From: Mycobacterium sp. D16R12
GTDB taxonomy: Bacteria > Actinomycetota > Actinomycetes > Mycobacteriales > Mycobacteriaceae
Direction of reading: 5' to 3'
NCBI RefSeq assembly: GCF_002013465.1
Contig: NZ_MAFC01000009.1
Coordinates: forward strand, 275,623 to 339,622
DNA length: 64,000 bases
Of this stretch, positions 58,862 to 64,000 are shown piece by piece. Every line of letters begins with the position of its first letter. The stretch's first letter is position 1. The notes beneath the pieces are model-generated. The model saw only the letters and a program-made list of their open reading frames with translations, was not told the origin of the DNA and ran no database searches. Made by a program: the position numbers and the translations under genes.

Positions 58862-60439
58862 ATGACTCTGGTGGGTGAGCAGAACAGGGCTGAGCACTCC
58901 CGGCTCGTTGCCGAGCTGCGCGAGCGGCTCGCACGTGCGGCGCTCGGCGGCACCGAACAGTCTCGGCAACGGCATGTGGACCGGGGCAAGCTCCTGCCGC
59001 GCGACCGTGTGGAGGCGCTGCTGGATCCGGGCAGCCCATTCCTGGAGTTATCTGCGCTGGCGGCCAATGGCATGTACGACGACGACGCTCCGGGGGCGAG
59101 CATGATCGCCGGTATTGGTCGTGTGTCGGGGCGCGAATGCGTTGTTGCGGCCAATGACGCGACGGTCAAGGGCGGCACCTATTACCCAATGACGGTCAAG
59201 AAGCATTTACGCGCCCAGGAAGTCGCGCTGCAGAACCGGCTGCCCTGTATCTATTTGGTGGACTCCGGTGGTGCCTTCCTGCCGAAGCAAGACGAGGTGT
59301 TCCCGGACCGCGAGCACTTCGGCCGGATCTTCTACAACCAGGCCACCATGAGCGCCAAGGGAATTCCGCAAATCGCCGCAGTGCTGGGCAGTTGTACCGC
59401 GGGCGGCGCGTATGTGCCGGCGATGAGTGATGAGGCCGTCATCGTGCGCAAGCAGGGCACGATCTTCCTGGGCGGTCCGCCGCTCGTGAAGGCTGCCACG
59501 GGCGAGGTGGTGACCGCCGAAGAGCTCGGCGGCGGTGACCTGCATTCGCGTACCTCGGGGGTCACCGATCATCTGGCCTCCGACGACAAGGATGCGCTGC
59601 GGATAGTGCGTCGCATCGTGTCCACGCTGGCGCCCAGGGCAGAGGCGCCGTGGCCGGTCGTGGAAACGATTGCCCCGGAACGGGATCCCAACACGTTGTA
59701 TGACGTGGTGCCCACCGATCCACGCATTCCGTACGACGTCCACGAAGTGATCGTCCGATTGGTCGATGGCGGCACCTTCACCGAGTTTAAAGCGGAGTAT
59801 GGCAAGTCGGTGGTGACGGGAACCGCACGGCTGCACGGGCACCCGGTCGGAATCATCGCGAACAATGGTGTCTTGTTCGCCGAAAGTGCCATGAAGGCGG
59901 CTCATTTCATCGAGCTGTGTGATCAGCGACGTATCCCGCTGGTGTTCCTGCAGAATATCTCCGGGTTCATGGTGGGCCGCGATTACGAGGCCGCCGGTAT
60001 CGCCAAACATGGGGCGAAGATGGTTACCGCCGTGGCGTGCGCGCGGGTACCCAAGCTGACCGTGGTGATCGGTGGCTCCTACGGGGCCGGTAACTATTCG
60101 ATGTGTGGGCGGGCGTACTCGCCGCGATTCCTCTGGATGTGGCCAAACGCTCGTATCTCGGTGATGGGTGGTGAACAGGCTGCCTCGGTGCTCGCCACGG
60201 TGCGCGCTGATCAGGGCGCGGCATCGGGCAAGGAGTTCACCGAGGACCAGCAGGAGGCGTTCAAGGCGCCGATACGTGAACAGTATGAGCAGCAAGGCAA
60301 TCCGTATTACTCGACGGCACGCCTATGGGATGACGGAGTCATCGACCCTGCCGATACCCGAACGGTGCTCGGATTGGCGCTGGGAATTTGCGCCAACGCA
60401 CCGCTTGAACCGGTTTCCTACGGCGTCTTCAGGATGTGA
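58862..60439 (+). CDS. accD1: Acyl-CoA carboxylase carboxyltransferase (beta) subunit, AccD1-like
   Basis: This 525-aa carboxyltransferase is of the propionyl/methylcrotonyl-CoA carboxylase type. It has the N-terminal [24 protein letters not shown] in two stretches, [36 protein letters not shown], and the acyl-binding [24 protein letters not shown]. The oxyanion glycines [16 protein letters not shown] are intact. Directly followed by biotin carboxylase and acyl-CoA dehydrogenase genes, it fits AccD1 (Rv2502c), which with AccA1 carboxylates 3-methylcrotonyl-CoA in leucine breakdown. Two TetR operators lie upstream. Confidence 0.92.
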   Translation: MTLVGEQNRAEHSRLVAELRERLARAALGGTEQSRQRHVDRGKLLPRDRVEALLDPGSPFLELSALAANGMYDDDAPGASMIAGIGRVSGRECVVAANDATVKGGTYYPMTVKKHLRAQEVALQNRLPCIYLVDSGGAFLPKQDEVFPDREHFGRIFYNQATMSAKGIPQIAAVLGSCTAGGAYVPAMSDEAVIVRKQGTIFLGGPPLVKAATGEVVTAEELGGGDLHSRTSGVTDHLASDDKDALRIVRRIVSTLAPRAEAPWPVVETIAPERDPNTLYDVVPTDPRIPYDVHEVIVRLVDGGTFTEFKAEYGKSVVTGTARLHGHPVGIIANNGVLFAESAMKAAHFIELCDQRRIPLVFLQNISGFMVGRDYEAAGIAKHGAKMVTAVACARVPKLTVVIGGSYGAGNYSMCGRAYSPRFLWMWPNARISVMGGEQAASVLATVRADQGAASGKEFTEDQQEAFKAPIREQYEQQGNPYYSTARLWDDGVIDPADTRTVLGLALGICANAPLEPVSYGVFRM

Positions 60440-60450
60440 CAGTGACGTGG

Positions 60451-60473
60451 GGGTACCTCCCGCTTGCGGGGGC
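60451..60473 (+). other. Intercistronic hairpin between accD1 and accA1
   Basis: CCTCCCGC and GCGGGGG surround a tiny loop in the 64-base gap between the two subunit genes, preceded by GGGGGTA. It may slow transcription or stabilise the upstream message. The hairpin is too short of T residues to be a clear terminator, and the operon continues beyond it. Confidence 0.4.
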
Positions 60474-60503
60474 CGTTTACGCGACGAACAGAAGGTGCGG
60501 TCA

Positions 60504-62462
60504 GTGATTCGTTCAGTACTCATCGCCAACCGCGGCGAGATCGCGGTGCGCATCGCATCAACACTGCGGGCCATGGGAATTCGATCCATCGCGATCTATA
60601 CCGATGCAGACACCGACCACCTCGGGGCCTGCGATGCCGCAGTGCGTCTCGGCGCGGATTCCTCCGGCTATCTCGACATCGACGCCATCATCAGCGCCGC
60701 CAAACAGACCGGCGCCGACGCCATTCACCCTGGGTACGGATTCGTTTCGGAAAACGCCGATTTCGTACGCGCGTGTGAGTCGGCCGGCATCGTCTTCATC
60801 GGACCGCCTGCCGAAGCCATGGATGCGATGGGCGACAAGATCAGGGCCAAGGACACGGTTGCCGCGGCCGGAGAGCCGGTCGTGCCGGGCAGTGTAGGTG
60901 CACTCTCCGATGCCGAGCTGGTCGTCACGGCGGAGAAGATCGGTACCCCGCTGATCATCAAGCCGTCCGCGGGTGGCGGTGGCAAGGGCATGCGGGTGGT
61001 GCACGACCTGAGTCAGGTACCCGATGCGCTGGTCGCGTCGCGGCGCGAGGCCACCGCGATCTTCGGCGACGACACCTTGCTGGTCGAGCGTTACCTTGCC
61101 CGCCCCCGGCATATCGAGGTTCAGGTCTTCGGGGACACCCACGGCAATGTGGTGCACCTGGGCGAGCGTGAATGCAGCCTGCAACGCCGGCACCAGAAGG
61201 TGATCGAAGAGGCACCGTCACCGCTGCTGACCCCGGAGCTGCGCGCCGCGATGGGTCAGACCGCATGCCAGATCGCCCGCAGCGTTGGATATTTCGGTGC
61301 CGGGACGGTCGAGTTCATCCTGGACGGAGATACTCCCGAGTCCTACTACTTTATGGAGATGAACACCCGGCTTCAGGTCGAACATCCGGTTACCGAGATG
61401 GTGACCGGGGTTGACCTGGTGCAGTGGCAGATCCTGGTCGCGGCCGGACAACGCCTCCCGTTGACACAAGAACAGATCTCGCTGACCGGCCATGCCATCG
61501 AGGCGCGGGTGTATGCCGAGGACCCGGCCCGCGAGTTCCTGCCGACCGGCGGAACGGTTGCCCTGGCACGTTTTTCGGGCAGTGCACGGACAGACACCGC
61601 ATTGGCGACGGGGTCGGTGGTGGGTTCTCGGTTCGACCCGATGCTCGCCAAGGTCATCGTGCACGCGGCCGACCGCGACAGCGCGCTGGCCGACGCCGAC
61701 CAGGCCCTGGCCGAGACCCGGATACTCGGTGTGGGCACCAACATCGATTTCTTGCGCGCGCTGGTGACGAACCCTGTTGTGCTCTCGGGAGATATCGATA
61801 CGGCGCTGCTCGACAAGATCGCCTCCGAGTATCACCCTCCCGTCGCACCGCCCTGGGTGTGGTTGGCCGCGTCGGCCTTGTTGGACGACGAATCCGTCCC
61901 CGGAGCACTGTGGAACAGCAAGTCCGGGTGGCGTATCGGTGAACACGCGCCGCGCTCGTATCGGCTGCGGATCGGGGAGTCGACCGAAGTGGTTCGGATC
62001 TGGGGCGACCCGGTGGCCGACGTCAGCATCGGAGACGGCGAACGGGTACCGGCCAGAGCTCATTGCGTACCGGGACACGTGAGCGTCGAACTCGCCGCCC
62101 AGCTGTACCGGGCAGATGCGGCACGGACCGGCGGCGGGGCGTGGATCGCAACCCAGGAAGGGACCTGGCATGCCGATATCGCACCCGAACCACGGCTGCG
62201 GCACCACGACGGTGAGGACGAGGACGGAGAGATCCGTAGCTCCATGCCCGGAGTCGTCCGGGTGGTGTCGGTGAGCACGGGCGCCGTCGTCGAACGCGAT
62301 GCCCCGGTTGTCGTGGTCGAGGCCATGAAGATGGAACACACCTTGCGCGCACCGATAGCCGGAACGGTGGCCGTTTCGGTGGCCGTCGGCGACCAGGTCG
62401 CGGTCGATCAACTCCTGGCCACCATCCATCCGACTGTTGACCCCGAGGAGGGAAGAGCATGA
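60504..62462 (+). CDS. accA1: Acyl-CoA carboxylase biotin carboxylase/BCCP (alpha) subunit, AccA1-like
   Basis: This 652-aa protein has a biotin carboxylase domain (residues about 1-445: VLIANRGEIAVRI, ATP-grasp loop KPSAGGGGKGMRVV, catalytic EMNTRLQVEHPVTEM). A bridging region follows, then a C-terminal biotinyl domain with EAMKMEH, the biotin attachment lysine being Lys609. GTG 60504 is used since AGAAGG lies eight bases upstream and it gives the family start VIRSVLIANRG; the frame upstream lies inside accD1. It corresponds to AccA1 (Rv2501c). The stop overlaps the dehydrogenase ATG by four bases. Confidence 0.93.
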   Translation: MIRSVLIANRGEIAVRIASTLRAMGIRSIAIYTDADTDHLGACDAAVRLGADSSGYLDIDAIISAAKQTGADAIHPGYGFVSENADFVRACESAGIVFIGPPAEAMDAMGDKIRAKDTVAAAGEPVVPGSVGALSDAELVVTAEKIGTPLIIKPSAGGGGKGMRVVHDLSQVPDALVASRREATAIFGDDTLLVERYLARPRHIEVQVFGDTHGNVVHLGERECSLQRRHQKVIEEAPSPLLTPELRAAMGQTACQIARSVGYFGAGTVEFILDGDTPESYYFMEMNTRLQVEHPVTEMVTGVDLVQWQILVAAGQRLPLTQEQISLTGHAIEARVYAEDPAREFLPTGGTVALARFSGSARTDTALATGSVVGSRFDPMLAKVIVHAADRDSALADADQALAETRILGVGTNIDFLRALVTNPVVLSGDIDTALLDKIASEYHPPVAPPWVWLAASALLDDESVPGALWNSKSGWRIGEHAPRSYRLRIGESTEVVRIWGDPVADVSIGDGERVPARAHCVPGHVSVELAAQLYRADAARTGGGAWIATQEGTWHADIAPEPRLRHHDGEDEDGEIRSSMPGVVRVVSVSTGAVVERDAPVVVVEAMKMEHTLRAPIAGTVAVSVAVGDQVAVDQLLATIHPTVDPEEGRA

Positions 62463-63619
62463 CATTCAGCACCGCGGAGCTGCCGGACGAGTACGAATCG
62501 CTGCGCAAAACCGTTGAGGAATTTGCCAATTCGGTAGTGGCGCCGGTTGCCGCACACCACGACGCCACCAAGACGTTCCCGTACGCGGTGGTGGCGCAGA
62601 TGGGCGACATGGGGCTGTTCGGTCTGCCGTTCCCCGAGGAATACGGCGGTATGGGCGGCGACTACTTCGCCCTCTGCCTGACGCTGGAGGAACTGGCCCG
62701 AGTGGACCAGAGTGTGGCCATCACCCTTGAGGCAGCCGTGTCGTTGGGCGCCATGCCGATCTACCGATTTGGTAGCGAAGAGCAGAAGCAGCGCTGGCTT
62801 CCCGAACTGTCCTCCGGACAATCGTTGGCGGCCTTCGGTTTGACCGAACCCGGCGGTGGCACCGACATCCCCGGGTCGATTCGTACCCGGGCCGTCGAGG
62901 ACAACGGCAGCTGGGTTATCAACGGCTCCAAGGCATTCATCACCAACTCCGGGACCGATATTACGGCGGTGGTGGGCGTCGCGGCAGTGACTGGACGTTC
63001 TGCGGACGGATCGCCGGAGATCTCCGTCATTCACGTACCCTCGGGCACAACGGGATTCACCGTCGAACCCGGGTACGACAAGGTCGGCTGGAATGCCTCG
63101 GACACGCATCCGCTGAGCTTCGACGACGTGCGCGTGCCCCACGAGAACCTGCTGGGTGAACGTGGCCGCGGGTACGCGGGATTTCTGCGCATTCTCGATG
63201 AGGGTCGGATCGCGATCGCGGCGTTGGCGACCGGTGCCGCGCAGGGGTGCGTGGACGAAAGCCTGCGCTACGCACGCAGCCGCCCGGCCTTCGGCAGCGC
63301 GATCATCGACTATCAGTCGGTCTCGTTCAAGATCGCCCGGATGCAGGCCCGCGCGCACACCGCCCGTCTGGCCTATTACCACGCTGCCGCGTTGCTGCTG
63401 GCGGGCAAGCCGTTCAAGACCGAAGCCTCGATCGCCAAGCTGATCGCCAGTGAAGCGGCCATGGACAACGCGCGTGACGCCACGCAGATCTTCGGGGGCG
63501 CGGGGTTCATGAATGAGACTCCGGTCGCGCGCCAGTATCGCGACAGCAAGATCCTGGAGATCGGCGAAGGGACGAGTGAGGTGCAGCTGATGCTCATCGC
63601 CCGTGCTCTGAGCCGGTAA
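62459..63619 (+). CDS. fadE19: Acyl-CoA dehydrogenase, FadE19-like (isovaleryl-CoA type)
   Basis: This 386-aa flavoprotein has AAFGLTEPGGGTDI and GSKAFITNSGTDI (FAD and substrate sites). The C-terminal signature is QIFGGAGFMNETPVARQYRDSKILEIGEGTSE over two stretches, where Glu of EGTSE is the catalytic base position of short-chain enzymes. In an operon with AccD1/AccA1 it should oxidise isovaleryl-CoA or 2-methylbutyryl-CoA from leucine or isoleucine, as FadE19 (Rv2500c) is thought to do. ATG overlaps the accA1 stop. A hairpin follows. Confidence 0.92.
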   Translation: MTFSTAELPDEYESLRKTVEEFANSVVAPVAAHHDATKTFPYAVVAQMGDMGLFGLPFPEEYGGMGGDYFALCLTLEELARVDQSVAITLEAAVSLGAMPIYRFGSEEQKQRWLPELSSGQSLAAFGLTEPGGGTDIPGSIRTRAVEDNGSWVINGSKAFITNSGTDITAVVGVAAVTGRSADGSPEISVIHVPSGTTGFTVEPGYDKVGWNASDTHPLSFDDVRVPHENLLGERGRGYAGFLRILDEGRIAIAALATGAAQGCVDESLRYARSRPAFGSAIIDYQSVSFKIARMQARAHTARLAYYHAAALLLAGKPFKTEASIAKLIASEAAMDNARDATQIFGGAGFMNETPVARQYRDSKILEIGEGTSEVQLMLIARALSR

Positions 63620-63637
63620 ACTCCTTAGGAGCACTTA

Positions 63638-63677
63638 GCTGGGTGGGTGACCTGGGCATCCCCATCAGCCACCTAGC
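63638..63677 (+). terminator. Hairpin terminator after fadE19
   Basis: GCTGGGTGG (63638-63646) pairs with CCACCTAGC (63669-63677) through nine pairs including one G-T. The loop can form a further TGGG/CCCA stem. It lies 19 bases after the fadE19 stop. Confidence 0.6.
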
Positions 63678-63845
63678 CTGCTGCGTCACGTCAGGTACCC
63701 CCACGGGGTTATGAATGTGACCTTTTCTAATCAACGGCGATAAGACCTGGTCAAGAGTTGTTTTCTCGCGCAGGTGAAACATCGTGTTGCCTGGTGGCGA
63801 CGAACCCTATGACACACTGGATGTGTCGTGTCTACAGGAGTGAGC

Positions 63846-64000
63846 ATGCTTGTCTTAACTCGTTGGTTCCGGCGCACCCTTGTCAGCGGTGTCTGTGTCG
63901 CAGGACTGCTGGGTGCCGGAGTGGTTCCTGCCCTCGCAGAACCGGGTGATCCCGGCGATCCGGGTATCGAAGCACCAGCGCCCCCGCCGCCTCCCGGTGA
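63846..64000 (+). CDS. Secreted proline-rich protein, 3' truncated by window edge
   Basis: An ATG with AGGAG five bases upstream opens a frame that runs off the window; 51 residues are visible. A basic start (TRWFRRT), a hydrophobic core (VSGVCVAGLLGAGVVPALA) and probable cleavage before EPGDPGDPG form a signal peptide. The mature start is rich in Gly, Asp and Pro, then runs into PAPPPPPG. Too little is visible to name a family. The 226-base gap in front holds the fadE19 terminator, a partial RicR-like palindrome (63696-63710) and no other gene. Confidence 0.75.
   Translation, partial: MLVLTRWFRRTLVSGVCVAGLLGAGVVPALAEPGDPGDPGIEAPAPPPPPG

Noticed and set aside
60168..60503. Upstream extension of the biotin carboxylase frame
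   Set aside because: It lies within accD1 in another frame, and the family N-terminus begins at GTG 60504 behind AGAAGG.
63758..63949. 63-codon plus-strand frame at the window end
   Set aside because: The overlapping frame from ATG 63846 has AGGAG and a textbook signal peptide; this one has neither.

Overview
This window is GC-rich, densely coded actinobacterial DNA. Mce proteins, a Mas protein, a Mce1R-type GntR regulator, FadD5, PtpB, a TB18.5-like protein, RicR, a SigG-type sigma factor and split PntAA/PntAB/PntB place it in a mycobacterium. Gene content and order largely follow the M. tuberculosis Rv0145-Rv0190 neighbourhood as I know it: paired methyltransferases, ptpB, pntAA-AB-B, TetR, TB18.5, mce1R, fadD5, mce, pirin, sigG, monoacylglycerol lipase, Rv0184/Rv0185-like genes, O-methyltransferase, ilvD and ricR. 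PE/PPE genes are absent and family expansions are present, which suggests a rapid grower, possibly of the Mycobacteroides abscessus/chelonae group. That placement is inference and not proven by the sequence.

Layout. 1-4.3 kb: the tail of one mce operon (partial mceD, mceE, mceF) and a Mas gene. 4.3-9 kb: a DUF456 membrane protein, a PtpB-type phosphatase overlapping a nucleoside permease, and a phosphotransferase/enoyl-CoA hydratase pair. 9-12.8 kb: four tandem paralogous SAM methyltransferases. 12.8-15.4 kb: a three-gene unit of a small type VII-substrate-like protein, a 526-aa protein with a C39/papain-like C-terminal domain, and a lipoprotein. 15.4-23.4 kb: a Xi-class GST, proton-translocating transhydrogenase, an LtrA protein, a TetR regulator, an epoxide-hydrolase-like protein and an SRPBCC protein. 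23.3-34 kb: a Mce1R-like regulator, divergent enoyl-CoA hydratase and fadD5, then a second mceA-F operon with no yrbE permease genes in front. 34-46.6 kb: phosphodiester glycosidase, pirin, NDMA-dependent alcohol dehydrogenase, acyl-CoA ligase, a LemA module, a secreted M1 peptidase, a SigG-like sigma factor, a DUF3556 protein and monoacylglycerol lipase. 46.6-58.8 kb: MpaB oxygenase, DUF2786 protein, metallohydrolase, O-methyltransferase, aldehyde dehydrogenase with a TetR, SDR, ilvD, a WS/DGAT acyltransferase, a copper-type operon (DUF305 lipoprotein plus RicR) and a TetR. 58.8-63.6 kb: accD1-accA1-fadE19, the leucine/branched-chain acyl-CoA pathway. The window ends in a truncated secreted protein gene.

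The common theme is lipid handling. Mce proteins import lipids, FadD/ECH/FadE/Acc enzymes activate and degrade acyl chains, and lipase and acyltransferase genes handle glycerides. Many divergent promoters carry clear palindromic operators. Two match the KstR (cholesterol regulator) consensus, two match the RicR copper-operator pattern, and two tandem copies lie in front of accD1.

The least explained items are the type VII effector-like trio, the mce operon lacking permeases with two coupled micro-ORFs in their place, and the LemA module flanked by two paralogous membrane proteins. No gap exceeds 300 bases. I saw no tRNA, rRNA, CRISPR or insertion sequence.
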